NCBI GenBank assembly: GCA_964590225.1
Contig: CAZPWS010000003.1
Location: 62,001 to 126,000 of the forward strand
Reading direction: 5' to 3'
DNA from: JAEUSG01 sp964590225
GTDB lineage: Bacteria > Fibrobacterota > OXYB2-FULL-49-7 > JAEUSG01
Length of the DNA stretch: 64,000 bases
Shown in pieces: positions 54,019 to 63,636 of the stretch. Position 1 is the stretch's first letter. Every line of letters begins with the position of its first letter. The notes under the pieces were generated by a model that saw only the letters and a list, made by a program, of their open reading frames with translations, ran no database searches and had not been told where the DNA came from. Both the position numbers and the translations under genes were made by a program.

Positions 54019-57000
54019 ATGTCCATTGTTCCCTTTGTTCACCTTCACAACCATACCGATTGCAGTTTTCTTGATGGTGCGATCAAAATAAAAGCGCTTG
54101 TTAATGCTGCGAGAGAGGCTAAGATGGCCGCAGTAGCCATTACCGACCACGGCAGCCTTTTTGGACTAATTGAGTTTTACAGGGAGGCGCTCAAAGCGGG
54201 AGTTAAGCCTATATTGGGATATGAAGCTTATGTTTCACCAGGTAGCCGATTAGACAGGAACTATACCCAAAGCGACAGAAAATATGATCACCTGATACTG
54301 CTTGCAAAGAATAACGAAGGGTATCATAATCTGCTTAAGCTTGGCACAATCGCTTACACAGAAGGATTTTACCACAGACCGCGGATTGATAAAGAGGTAC
54401 TAAAACGGCACTCGAGCGGTTTGATTTGTCTTTCGGCATGCATTCAGGGCGAGATTCCTGCGGCTATTATACGAAAAGATGAGGACACAGCCCGAAAAGC
54501 ACTGGAAGAATTTATTAGCATTTTTGGCAAGGAAAGATTTTACCTTGAGTTGCAGGATCATGGTATCGACGAGGAAATTATAGCAAACGAAGGGCTTATC
54601 CGTCTGTCTCGTGAATACGGCATTGGACTTGTTGCAACTAACGACTGCCATTATCTTAAGGAAGGTGACCACGAAGCCCACGAGGCTCTTATGTGCATAC
54701 AGACCGGAAAACACCTCAGCGACACTAACCGCATGACCTTTTCTACAACACAGCTTTACTTCAAGTCGTTCGAGGAGATGAAAAAAAAATTCCCGGATGT
54801 GCCTGACGCACTTGCTAATACGGTAAAGATCGCCGAAGAATGTAGTGTCGATCTTTCTCTTGATAAAAATCTTTATTGGCCCAAAGCGCCAAAGGAAGAG
54901 GGCTTTGCCGATGACGACGAATATCTCAAACATCTGTCTCTAAAAGGTATTGGCCATCGTTTTGCAGGTTCAACAGATGACGAAAAGCAAGAGATAGAGA
55001 CCTTGGCCGATTATGAACTTTCTGTAATGAAAAAAATGAAGGTTGCCGGCTATATGTTAATAGTCCGCGACTTTATTGAAGCAGCGCGAGCAATGGGTAT
55101 CCCTGTAGGACCAGGACGGGGTTCCTGCGTGGGAAGCATAGTATCGTATCTGATAGGGATTACCGATGTTAATCCGCTTAAACATCAACTGCTGTTTGAG
55201 AGATTCTTGAATCCGGAACGGGTATCGATGCCCGATATTGATATTGATTTTTCGGATAGAGATAGGGCTAAGGTAATTCAGTATGTAATTAACAAATATG
55301 GACAATCATGCGTTTGCCAGATAGGTACTCTTGGGAGCATGAACGCAAAAGCAGTTATTCGGGATGTCGCGCGGGTAATGGAAATACCTTTAAGTGAAGT
55401 TAATAGCGTGGCTAAACTAATACCCGATGGCCCTAAAGTTACCCTGACTAAATCTATTGATGCAAGCGCTGAGTTGAGTTCCTTTTTTGAGCAGTCGGAA
55501 CTTTACAGAAAGTGGCTTAAGATTTCCATTACACTTGAGGGACTAAAAAGGCAGCCAGGCGTTCATGCAGCAGGTGTAATAATAGCGCACGAGGATGTAT
55601 CAAATTATTCACCGCTTTATACTCAGAAGGATTCTTCCCTTCTTGTAACACAATATGACAAAAATAATGTAGAGTCTGTTGGCCTCCTTAAAATGGACTT
55701 TTTAGGGCTACGAAACCTCTCTGTTATTCAGGATGCAATTACGGAAGTAGAAAAAAACCATGGAGTAAAAATATCATTTGATGGAGCCGAACTTAACGAT
55801 GAGTTAACATATCAACTTTTTTCAAAGGGCGAAACTGTCGGTGTTTTTCAGTTTGAATCGGGCGGTATGCAGGAGTATCTGCGTAAGCTAAAACCCAACA
55901 ATATTGAGGATATCATTGCGATGAATGCCTTGTACAGGCCGGGTCCAATGGAAAACATACCATCCTATATTGAAAGGAAGCATGGCAAGGAAAAGGTTGA
56001 TTATTATCACGACGATCTTAGCAAGTGCTTGAAGGATACATATGGCATAATTGTGTATCAGGAACAGGTAATGCAAATAGCCCAGATAATTGGAGGATTT
56101 ACACTAGGTAAAGCTGATATTTTGCGTCGGGCAATGGGAAAAAAGAAGGCCGAAGAGATGGCTAAAATGCGTGCAGAATTTTTAGCCGGCGCTAAATCGA
56201 AAAAGTACCACGAAGAGCTTGCCAACACTATCTTTGACCTTTTGGCTAAATTTGCTGAATATGGGTTTAATAAGTCTCATGCTGCTGCATACTCCTACGT
56301 GGCATACCAGACTGCTTACCTGAAGGCGCATTATCCTGCCGAATTTATGGCCGCAAACCTCACCTCGGAACTTGATAATACCGATAGGGTCGTTGTGCTC
56401 ATGAACGATTGCCGCAGGCTGAATTTACAGGTTGTTCCACCGGATATAAATCGCAGCTATGTAAATTTCAGAGCGACAAAGGATGGAATACTTTTTGGTC
56501 TTGGCGCCATTAAAGGGGTGGGGGTGGGAGCTGTAGAGCACATAATTGCCGAACGGGAAAAAAAAGGGGCATTTTATTCGATATTCAATTTTTGTAAACG
56601 GGTTGATATGCATGTGGTTAACAAGCGTGTTTTGGAGGCTCTTATTGTTGCAGGAGCCTTTGACAAACTTAAAGGAAACAGAGGACAGCTTCTCGCGGCT
56701 ATACCAACTGCGCTCGATTTTGGTTCCTCTTTCCAAAAAGATAGAGATGCCGGTCAGGTGTCAATGTTTGGCAGTGGAGATGAAGGTGGGGCGCTTGAGT
56801 TGCCGGAACCTCAGCTTCCTGATGCCGATCCCATTTCATATTCAGATCTACTTAAACGGGAAAAAGAGACGCTTGGTTTTTACATGACAGGCCACCCCTT
56901 AAAAGATTACGAGGACGAAATAAAGAGTTTCTCAACCCTGCACCTTGATACAGAAGGAATCAAGTTGCATTCCCACGATGAAAAAGGGGTTGTAGGCGGA

Positions 57001-57486
57001 ATTGTTGTTGGTGTAAGGCGGCATATCGATAAAAAGGGTAACCCAATGGTCTTTTTCCAGATGGAAGGCTTCCATGGCCGGACGGAAGTAATTGTATTCT
57101 CTGCGGTTTACGCTACGGTTTCGCACCTTATAGTTGAAGATAGTGCGATTATGGTAAGCGGTAAGCTCGATAAGTCAAACGAAAATCTCCCTAAAATAAT
57201 AGCGGATAAGGTTATTTCGGCGCGTGAAGCCCGCGAAAAACTGACTCGGTCTGTTCATGTTAGGGTGGAAACACTTGGTTTGGAACAGGCGCAGCTTGAC
57301 AACTTGAAGAAATTATGCGCCGACCATTCTGGCCCCTGTTCGCTTATACTGCACATGGTAGCCCAAAATGGCGATGACCATACCATAAGAGCGGGCAAAA
57401 TAAAGGTTTCTCACTCGTCGGAATTTATCTTGCGTGTAAGAGATATTGTGGGACACGACAATGTTTGGCTCGGCAGAAATTATTAG
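54019..57486 (+). CDS. dnaE: DNA polymerase III alpha subunit
   Basis: 1155 residues, the usual DnaE1 length. PHP domain at the N-terminus (PFVHLHNHTDCSFLDGAIKI, AITDHGSLFG), polymerase core with catalytic acids in SMPDIDIDFSDR, GRGSCVGSIVSYLIG, AMNALYRPGPMENIPSYI and EYGFNKSHAAAYSYVAYQTAYL. A C-terminal OB-fold segment (GGIVVGVRRHIDKKGNPMVFFQ) follows. It is the replicative polymerase of the bacterial replisome. GGGAG precedes the ATG. The end is convergent with the next gene, only 3 nt apart. Confidence 0.97.
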   Translation: MSIVPFVHLHNHTDCSFLDGAIKIKALVNAAREAKMAAVAITDHGSLFGLIEFYREALKAGVKPILGYEAYVSPGSRLDRNYTQSDRKYDHLILLAKNNEGYHNLLKLGTIAYTEGFYHRPRIDKEVLKRHSSGLICLSACIQGEIPAAIIRKDEDTARKALEEFISIFGKERFYLELQDHGIDEEIIANEGLIRLSREYGIGLVATNDCHYLKEGDHEAHEALMCIQTGKHLSDTNRMTFSTTQLYFKSFEEMKKKFPDVPDALANTVKIAEECSVDLSLDKNLYWPKAPKEEGFADDDEYLKHLSLKGIGHRFAGSTDDEKQEIETLADYELSVMKKMKVAGYMLIVRDFIEAARAMGIPVGPGRGSCVGSIVSYLIGITDVNPLKHQLLFERFLNPERVSMPDIDIDFSDRDRAKVIQYVINKYGQSCVCQIGTLGSMNAKAVIRDVARVMEIPLSEVNSVAKLIPDGPKVTLTKSIDASAELSSFFEQSELYRKWLKISITLEGLKRQPGVHAAGVIIAHEDVSNYSPLYTQKDSSLLVTQYDKNNVESVGLLKMDFLGLRNLSVIQDAITEVEKNHGVKISFDGAELNDELTYQLFSKGETVGVFQFESGGMQEYLRKLKPNNIEDIIAMNALYRPGPMENIPSYIERKHGKEKVDYYHDDLSKCLKDTYGIIVYQEQVMQIAQIIGGFTLGKADILRRAMGKKKAEEMAKMRAEFLAGAKSKKYHEELANTIFDLLAKFAEYGFNKSHAAAYSYVAYQTAYLKAHYPAEFMAANLTSELDNTDRVVVLMNDCRRLNLQVVPPDINRSYVNFRATKDGILFGLGAIKGVGVGAVEHIIAEREKKGAFYSIFNFCKRVDMHVVNKRVLEALIVAGAFDKLKGNRGQLLAAIPTALDFGSSFQKDRDAGQVSMFGSGDEGGALELPEPQLPDADPISYSDLLKREKETLGFYMTGHPLKDYEDEIKSFSTLHLDTEGIKLHSHDEKGVVGGIVVGVRRHIDKKGNPMVFFQMEGFHGRTEVIVFSAVYATVSHLIVEDSAIMVSGKLDKSNENLPKIIADKVISAREAREKLTRSVHVRVETLGLEQAQLDNLKKLCADHSGPCSLILHMVAQNGDDHTIRAGKIKVSHSSEFILRVRDIVGHDNVWLGRNY

Positions 57487-57489
57487 GCT

Positions 57490-58557
57490 CTATTGCCTGA
57501 ATAATTCCTGCCCTTCGGGTGGACTTTTATATCCAAACAGTTGCCTGATAGTTCGCCTCATATGTCTAATAAACAATTTCACTGACGGGCAATTTCCATT
57601 TACTTCATGCATTGGTGGTTTTATAATATCAATATGGGGAAAAACTGTTCGAAACAATTTAAATATTGGTCGCTTTACTGTTACTAATACCGCCCAATAA
57701 GCGTCGTTTGGAGCCTTGGCCTTAAGTGCCGCCTTTTTTATCGATTTTTGCACTTTTGCAGTAATTGCGGGAAGAGGGATAAGCGATAGCGGCGAAAAAC
57801 CGTATCTGTTTTCCATGCGTATATGACAAAAATGGAGTAGAAAGGCGGCGTCGGTAAATTGAACAATATTCTGCCAGTTAGAAAGATTTATTTTTGCGAC
57901 AAGCTGATACAGATCAGCAAACGGAACCACTCTACTCATATCGTCAAACGCTTGAAGGCATGAGATAATTATGTAGTCCTCATTTGTCAGGTATGGTGTA
58001 GCCATCTTTTTTATCAAACCGTAGCGTTCTAATCCAAAAAAGAGCTCATATTTGTAAGAAACAAGACGGGTGTGAATTTCGTAATAAAAAGGTTTTTTAA
58101 AATATTGCAGATGATAATGGTTTCCCCAGCATGGTTTGTATTGGTTTTGGACAAGTAACTTATGTATTAACTCGGCTTGGTCCTTTTCTATCATAATATC
58201 GATGTCTGCTTGGGGGCGCAAGTCAGGATAGGGGTGGACTTCCGCGAGAACGGCCCCTTTGTATGGAAAGAGAGATATCCCATTTTGTTGAGCAATGTAG
58301 AAAATGTGCTTCTCCGCTTCACGAATTAGCACATTCCGTGCTACTGTTTGATATATGATGGTGCGCAGGTTTTCTGAAAGTTCAATTTTGCCATAATCAG
58401 CCAGCAGCTGGCATATTATTGGTACTAAGGGATGCCGTTTGTTTCGTTGGTCAGATAAATATGATAGAGCCGTATTTGTATCAAAGTTTAAATGCGCCGA
58501 TTCTGTCACAATTGACAGTATAAATGCATTGTAATCTGGACGAATGACCATTGACAT
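57490..58557 (-). CDS. Nucleotidyltransferase-fold protein (NTP_transf_5 type)
   Basis: 355 residues. The mid-section GISLFPYKGAVLAEVHPYPDLRPQADIDIMIEKDQAELI matches the uncharacterised nucleotidyltransferase family in which a Lys-Gly and a D-x-D act together (here KGAVL and the DIDI acids). RPQADIDIMI carries the metal-type aspartates. Such proteins sit near capsule, lasso peptide or modification genes in other genomes. Here it stands alone between dnaE and an HD-GYP gene. Expected reaction: NMP transfer to an unknown acceptor, or degenerate. Confidence 0.72.
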   Translation of the reverse strand: MSMVIRPDYNAFILSIVTESAHLNFDTNTALSYLSDQRNKRHPLVPIICQLLADYGKIELSENLRTIIYQTVARNVLIREAEKHIFYIAQQNGISLFPYKGAVLAEVHPYPDLRPQADIDIMIEKDQAELIHKLLVQNQYKPCWGNHYHLQYFKKPFYYEIHTRLVSYKYELFFGLERYGLIKKMATPYLTNEDYIIISCLQAFDDMSRVVPFADLYQLVAKINLSNWQNIVQFTDAAFLLHFCHIRMENRYGFSPLSLIPLPAITAKVQKSIKKAALKAKAPNDAYWAVLVTVKRPIFKLFRTVFPHIDIIKPPMHEVNGNCPSVKLFIRHMRRTIRQLFGYKSPPEGQELFRQ

Positions 58558-58613
58558 AAATTCTAATATACAAATAGAGCGTTAATCAATTTAAGAAATT
58601 ATCTTTCAATAGT

Positions 58614-59837
58614 ATGCCAGTAAATGATAAGGACAATAAGGAAAGGTTAAGAATTCCTGTTTCAATGCTGAAAGTTGGAATGTTTGTTGAGGATGTCTTC
58701 AGCGAAAAGGGTGTTCTTTTGCTTTCTGAAGGTAAGGCAATAAGCTCTAATCAACAGATCGAAAAGCTGATGAGTAGGGGGGTGTCTCAGGTTGTTGTAA
58801 ACAGAGAAAAAAGTTCTGTAAAACCAGTATTGCCATCAGATAGCGCCTCTTCTGCAAATATCGTCGATCGGTCAAGCAGGGAAGTAGCCTATTATACCGA
58901 GTTACCAAAAGCAAAAGAGGTTCACGAGACCACTTTTGAATGTGCACGAAAAATTTTATCTTCAATCAGGAACCGAAACGAATTTAGCGTTCGTTCTGTC
59001 AATGATGCTGCAATAAGCATAGCCGAAAGTGTCACAAGAAATCCTGATGCGCTTGTTAGCCTTACCCAAATCAAAGGTTATGACGAATATACTTATGTTC
59101 ATTCAGTAAATGTTGGCATTCTAATGACGGCACTTGCACAGGAATTTGGCTATAAGGGCGATGTGCTTGTTGAGTTTAGCGTTGGCGGGCTTCTTCATGA
59201 CATAGGTAAAATGTTGGTGCCCGACTCTATTCTTAATAAACCGGGCAAACTTACAGACGCAGAATTCTCGGTTATGAAACGGCATCCCGAATTTGGGCTT
59301 GAACTTTTATCAACGAAAGTTATTCACGACATATCACGGAAGGCAGTGGGTCAGCACCACGAAAGGCTAAATGGCAACGGTTATCCGCTTGGTGTGGCTG
59401 GCAGCCGGATACATGAGGCAGGACTTATTTGCGCTGTTGCAGATGTATTCGATGCACTAACTTCCGACAGAGTATATAAAGAAGCATGGACACCACAAAA
59501 GGCTCTTGCAACCATTTTTCAAGGCTGTGATTCCGACTTTTCGCGGAAATATGTTGAGAAATTCACTCGCAATATGGGAATATATCCGGTTGGCAGTTTT
59601 GTTAAGCTTAATTCAGGTGAGCTTGCGGTTGTTGTTCGTACCGATCCCGGCAAACTGCTTTCTCCCTCAATTTTAATACTTGTAAATGAAAATGGTGTAA
59701 AACTTGAATCGCCTATATCCTTTGATCTTGCCGGTCAAGCCGGTAGGCAGGAAGGTGAGGAGAAAAAAATAGTTATGTCTCTTTCGCCTAAGCCTTATGG
59801 TATTGCTGTTGCAGATTATATAGGAAAACACCCATGA
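58614..59837 (+). CDS. HD-GYP cyclic-di-GMP phosphodiesterase
   Basis: 407 residues. N-terminal DUF3391-type domain (about 10-100, RIPVSMLKVGMFVEDVFSEKG) and HD-GYP core with metal ligands in LLHDIGKMLVPDSILNKPGKL, then HHERLNGNGYPLG (the HHExxxGxGYP motif near residue 246) and VFDALTSDRVYKEAW. These enzymes hydrolyse cyclic di-GMP and bind response regulators and GGDEF partners. A beta-type C-terminal extension (VGSFVKLNSGELAVVVRTD) is typical. Overlaps the next gene by 4 nt (ATGA). Confidence 0.93.
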   Translation: MPVNDKDNKERLRIPVSMLKVGMFVEDVFSEKGVLLLSEGKAISSNQQIEKLMSRGVSQVVVNREKSSVKPVLPSDSASSANIVDRSSREVAYYTELPKAKEVHETTFECARKILSSIRNRNEFSVRSVNDAAISIAESVTRNPDALVSLTQIKGYDEYTYVHSVNVGILMTALAQEFGYKGDVLVEFSVGGLLHDIGKMLVPDSILNKPGKLTDAEFSVMKRHPEFGLELLSTKVIHDISRKAVGQHHERLNGNGYPLGVAGSRIHEAGLICAVADVFDALTSDRVYKEAWTPQKALATIFQGCDSDFSRKYVEKFTRNMGIYPVGSFVKLNSGELAVVVRTDPGKLLSPSILILVNENGVKLESPISFDLAGQAGRQEGEEKKIVMSLSPKPYGIAVADYIGKHP

Positions 59838-60220
59838 AAATATTTGATAAAATTAAAGCTCTTTTTTCTTTCCGTAAGCCTTTTTTTTATTGTCCGTCGT
59901 GTGGGGCATATTCCGAAAAAAATGGAGATTGTACCGATTGCATGGTTCCTATGTTGCCTTTACAAAAATCTAATGCCAAGCCTGAATATATAAAGATGGT
60001 GCCTATATATAAGCCGACTGGATTTGCGCAACTCGCTGTTGCAAAGTCCATATTAGAAGAAGCAGGTATTGCATATTTTGTTAAGAATGAAGCCTCACAG
60101 AATCTATTTGGAGTTGGCCTGTCTGGTATAGGTTTTAATATTGCGGCAGGAGAAATGGTTATACAAGTTGACGAAAAACGGGCAGAGGAGGCGCTTCTGT
60201 TGCTACAGCAACTTGAATAG
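59834..60220 (+). CDS. DUF2007 protein with N-terminal zinc ribbon
   Basis: 128 residues. Begins with a Cys4 zinc ribbon (FYCPSCGAYSEKNGDCTDC). The C-terminal half (KMVPIYKPTGFAQLAVAKSILEEAGIAYFVKNE, then GEMVIQVDEKRAEEALLLLQQL) is the DUF2007/PII-like 'putative signal transducing protein' domain. ATGA overlap with the HD-GYP gene suggests a joint product, perhaps a partner or sensor in cyclic-di-GMP control. Function untested. Confidence 0.85.
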   Translation: MKIFDKIKALFSFRKPFFYCPSCGAYSEKNGDCTDCMVPMLPLQKSNAKPEYIKMVPIYKPTGFAQLAVAKSILEEAGIAYFVKNEASQNLFGVGLSGIGFNIAAGEMVIQVDEKRAEEALLLLQQLE

Positions 60221-60232
60221 GCTCTTTATCAG

Positions 60233-62257
60233 TTATTTTAGGTTGTTTCTGTACTCTCCTGGTGTGCACCCGACAATTTTTTTGAATGTTTTTATAAAGT
60301 AATTGATATTGTCGTAACCAAGATAAAAACCGATCTGCGATATGTTTTTCTCTGTCGTGGCAAGTAGTTGTTTTGCCTTTTCAATTTTAAGTCGGTTAAC
60401 AAATTCTGGGAAAAGCTTTATGTTGTATTCCTTGAGCATTCTTCTGAAATAATTTTCGGTTAGCCCAAGTGCCTTTATGGCGCTTTGTGTAGTGATTTTT
60501 TCGGTTATATGCGATTCGATATATGAAGTGAGTTGATTGTCGATTACTGGTTTGCTTATTTCTAAATCTCTATAAATTTTGCGTTTTACAATAAAGATAA
60601 TAGCGATTATTGCTAAAATTGAAGCCAATGTGATAAAAACAATTTTGGGGCGCAAACTACCGATTTTATTTTCAACAACTATCTTGGCCGTAGTTAAGTT
60701 AGATGTCTGACCATTATAGTCGTTTTTTTTATATAGATTAAAGACGGCAGCGATAAACCAATTACCCAGAGTTGCCTCTTTAAGAAGCTTGAATCTGATA
60801 ATTATTTCGTTATTTACAGTGTCTATTTTTGGAAGACCTTCTTGCAGCGAAGTGTAGAGGCCGTTGAAGTTATTCAATGAAATTTTGGTTGATTTTGACG
60901 AACCAACATTAACTTTTTCAAATACTGCAATCTCTTCTTGTGTTAAAAGGGTTTTGCTCGATATGTTGAATACATAGTTCTTGTCGGGTAGAAAAACGCC
61001 ACCTTTATTTGTAATATTTCCCTCTGTGTAGCTTTCGTGATGGAGCCAGGCAATTAGATAACCGGTAAACCCCCCTTTCGATGTTGCTGGAATACTATTG
61101 GTAAAGGGAATGTGTAAATCATACCATTGTTCATGGCCAATGTGTGAAATGGGGGATTTATGCCCCTTCATGGTAACAAAGGGAACCCCAATCCTTATAG
61201 GTAGCTCTCTTTGAATATTGACTGTAAACTCACTTATATCGCTATAGTCACTCCAATTGTTGAATTTGTTTTTAATGGCTGTCTTATAGAAATATTTCCC
61301 AGAATCAAGTTCAAACGGTAATGTGAAATTGTTTATTTGGCGTGGGTCCAATATCGTAATGTCATATATAGGACGATAAACATTGGATTGATTATGAAGA
61401 ATAAATCTTGCCGATTTTATGTCCGTCAAAAAATATTTGTCAATTTCTGTTGAGCATCCTACTGTTGCGACGAAACCATTGATCAAAGCCCGTTTTGCTA
61501 TGGGGCGGATTGGCTTGGGAAATAGGCGAGAGGTTGAAAAAACGATATCATCGAAATCGATTTTTATCTCTCCGTAGTGCCATGAGCCATAATCTGCCCA
61601 TATTTTGCTACCAATAAAACTTTTTTTGTACGGGTATCTGCAGCCTGTTCTCCACATTTCTTTACCGTCTAAATAAAATGTTAACCCAATACTATCTTTT
61701 CCAATGAATTTCACCTGTTTTTCAATGCAATAGGCTCTTTGGGTAATAATGGGTGTATCGAACAAAAGGTTTTTGGCAGAATCAGCTGTTGGTCTCAAAC
61801 GACATTGGAGCTTGAAGATGTTACTCTTTTCCGTAGTAAACCATATGGTCTCAATTGTGGATGCCGGTTGATCGCTTTGAAGCTTTTCGAAGAAATTGAG
61901 ACTCAATATTGGCATAAAAAAGATAGAGTGAAGTTTTTTTTCTGAATTTCTGTCAACCCTTATATAATATCTTAGCCAGAATTCTGTTAGGAAGGGCATT
62001 TCTGAAAAAAGTGTTGCTGTCCCTTCTATTTCTTTAGATAGCGAGAGGCCGTACTCTCCATTTATTGCAGCCTCTTTAGAAAAGATTTTCAAAGAGTCTT
62101 TTGGTTGCGAGAGGAGAGCTTCCCAATGATAAATTTCAGTTGATGTGTCACTGTAAAAAAATACAGGTGTCTTTTTCTCAATCGCCCCAGCATTTATTAT
62201 TGAAATGCCCAGAATCAAAAAAAAAAGATATTTATTGATGCCATTTTTACAGATCAT
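60233..62257 (-). CDS. Transmembrane AraC-family transcriptional regulator with periplasmic sensor
   Basis: 674 residues from the ATG at 62257. An ATG at 62332 would add an odd 25-residue hydrophobic stretch, so the shorter form is preferred. Signal/anchor segment (INKYLFFLILGISIINAGA), then about 500 residues of beta-rich periplasmic domain, a membrane helix (KIVFITLASILAIIAIIFIVK, about 550-570) and a cytoplasmic AraC-type DNA-binding pair of helix-turn-helix motifs at the C-terminus (ITTQSAIKALGLTENYFRRMLKEYN, then LATTEKNISQIGFYLGYDNINYFIKTFKKIVGCTPGEYR). This is a one-component sensor crossing the membrane. The divergent secreted NHL gene is the natural target. Confidence 0.88.
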   Translation of the reverse strand: MICKNGINKYLFFLILGISIINAGAIEKKTPVFFYSDTSTEIYHWEALLSQPKDSLKIFSKEAAINGEYGLSLSKEIEGTATLFSEMPFLTEFWLRYYIRVDRNSEKKLHSIFFMPILSLNFFEKLQSDQPASTIETIWFTTEKSNIFKLQCRLRPTADSAKNLLFDTPIITQRAYCIEKQVKFIGKDSIGLTFYLDGKEMWRTGCRYPYKKSFIGSKIWADYGSWHYGEIKIDFDDIVFSTSRLFPKPIRPIAKRALINGFVATVGCSTEIDKYFLTDIKSARFILHNQSNVYRPIYDITILDPRQINNFTLPFELDSGKYFYKTAIKNKFNNWSDYSDISEFTVNIQRELPIRIGVPFVTMKGHKSPISHIGHEQWYDLHIPFTNSIPATSKGGFTGYLIAWLHHESYTEGNITNKGGVFLPDKNYVFNISSKTLLTQEEIAVFEKVNVGSSKSTKISLNNFNGLYTSLQEGLPKIDTVNNEIIIRFKLLKEATLGNWFIAAVFNLYKKNDYNGQTSNLTTAKIVVENKIGSLRPKIVFITLASILAIIAIIFIVKRKIYRDLEISKPVIDNQLTSYIESHITEKITTQSAIKALGLTENYFRRMLKEYNIKLFPEFVNRLKIEKAKQLLATTEKNISQIGFYLGYDNINYFIKTFKKIVGCTPGEYRNNLK

Positions 62258-62375
62258 AGTGAACAGCCTTAATTTACTGAAAAATACTATTGAATTCCTA
62301 AAGAGTGCTATTAAAAAGGCAAAGAGTAGCATGCTTCTTAACGAAGATTTCTACCACATATAGGGTAAAAATGCA

Positions 62376-62381
62376 TATAAT
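62376..62381 (+). promoter_or_regulatory. Putative -10 element of the NHL-protein gene
   Basis: TATAAT at 62376-62381, 34 nt upstream of the ATG at 62415; no -35 hexamer at 62353-62358 (ACCACA). A good -10 with no -35 is typical of activator-dependent promoters. GGAGGGAG precedes the ATG. The divergent gap to the AraC-type regulator gene is 157 nt. Confidence 0.55.
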
Positions 62382-62414
62382 ATGAATTAAACAATTCAAA
62401 ATTGGAGGGAGCGC

Positions 62415-63617
62415 ATGAATAAAAGATTAAGATGGTTTATTTTGGTTTTTTTGCTGGTTGGAGCAGTTCAGTCTGCTGAGAGGTTTATCCCAGAGCCTTT
62501 TACTAATGGTTGGAGTAGTTCAGCATGGGGTCCGGCTATTCAGGCAAACGGAGGGAGTGGGGTTTGCTTATGTAGTGATCGAGAGGGAAATATCTATCTG
62601 GGTGGTTCAAAGAGCTACCAGTATATTGATATCATCACTACTGACGGAATGAGATACCATATTGCTGGAACGGGCGAGAATGGTTTTAGGGACGGTTTGG
62701 CTAAATATGCAATGTTTAAGATGGGCATCAGAGGAGGGGAGTACGGCGATGCGTTTAGTATCGGTTGCCATTCAGATGGGAGTGTCTTTATAGGCGATAA
62801 CGGTAACGCACGGGTGCGGAGGCTATATAAGAACGGTGAAGACAACGAGTGGTATGTGGAGACATGGGCAGGTGGTGGATCTATGTCAACTTCGTCAATA
62901 GCCATTGGTCAGACCGTTTCCGCTAAAGCTATCGCTCTGCCAGGCTCATTTCAGATTGCTGTTAACAAACATGGGGTTGTGTTTGTTGTGAGTCCTTGGG
63001 GTGGGAATTATATGATAAGCGCGACTGGAGATTCGATAACCAGATTATCTGTATTTCCTGTGGCCGCTGGCTCACCGCTAAATAACAATTACCCTGGTGC
63101 GCTGCAAAGGGGGGCATCGGATACTGTTGGTAATGTTTATTTTGGTGCACGCACGCCAGATAGGGTTTGGAAAATTGATTCCACTGGCACAATAAGCCAT
63201 ATAGGCATAAATCCGGATTTGAGAAGCGTTAGGCCGCCTGATGGCCCGCCACTTGCAATATATTTTGATACTCAGACAAGTCTTGCTGCCTCGCCAGACG
63301 GCAGTTGTGTTTATGTTTGTGGCGGAGATGAATATCGAATTGTCAGAATTCCAACTGACCTGACAACTTATACTTCACAACTAGCGAGAAATGGCTTCTT
63401 TTTCTCAAGTACAGAAGCCACGAAGGGGTGGGGGCAGTATAATACTTTCCAAACAAATGGTAGTGGGACGACTAATCTTACTGTTTGTCATGTTGCGGGT
63501 AATGATATTAATGGGAATTTTTATGGCTGGGTGTATAGCTGGAATGGGAACGGTATGGTAATAGATGGTAAAACGCCTCAATCAGCGCGGTTTAGACTTC
63601 GCAGAGTAGTGGAGTAA
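62415..63617 (+). CDS. Secreted NHL-repeat-like beta-propeller protein
   Basis: 400 residues with signal peptide (RWFILVFLLVGAVQSAE). NHL-type blades are recognisable, e.g. YHIAGTGENGFRDGLAKYAMFK and NGNARVRRLYKNG, and DSTGTISHIG later. GSGVCLCSDREGNIYLGG is another blade start. Probably exported, perhaps for carbohydrate or protein binding. Promoter-facing partner of the membrane AraC regulator. A second secreted gene follows after a 19-nt gap. Confidence 0.78.
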   Translation: MNKRLRWFILVFLLVGAVQSAERFIPEPFTNGWSSSAWGPAIQANGGSGVCLCSDREGNIYLGGSKSYQYIDIITTDGMRYHIAGTGENGFRDGLAKYAMFKMGIRGGEYGDAFSIGCHSDGSVFIGDNGNARVRRLYKNGEDNEWYVETWAGGGSMSTSSIAIGQTVSAKAIALPGSFQIAVNKHGVVFVVSPWGGNYMISATGDSITRLSVFPVAAGSPLNNNYPGALQRGASDTVGNVYFGARTPDRVWKIDSTGTISHIGINPDLRSVRPPDGPPLAIYFDTQTSLAASPDGSCVYVCGGDEYRIVRIPTDLTTYTSQLARNGFFFSSTEATKGWGQYNTFQTNGSGTTNLTVCHVAGNDINGNFYGWVYSWNGNGMVIDGKTPQSARFRLRRVVE

Positions 63618-63636
63618 AAAAATGGGAGCAAAAAAA

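Noticed and set aside
54400..54933. Long open frame antisense to dnaE
   Set aside because: Cysteine-rich, unlike any family, no ribosome site; a shadow of dnaE.
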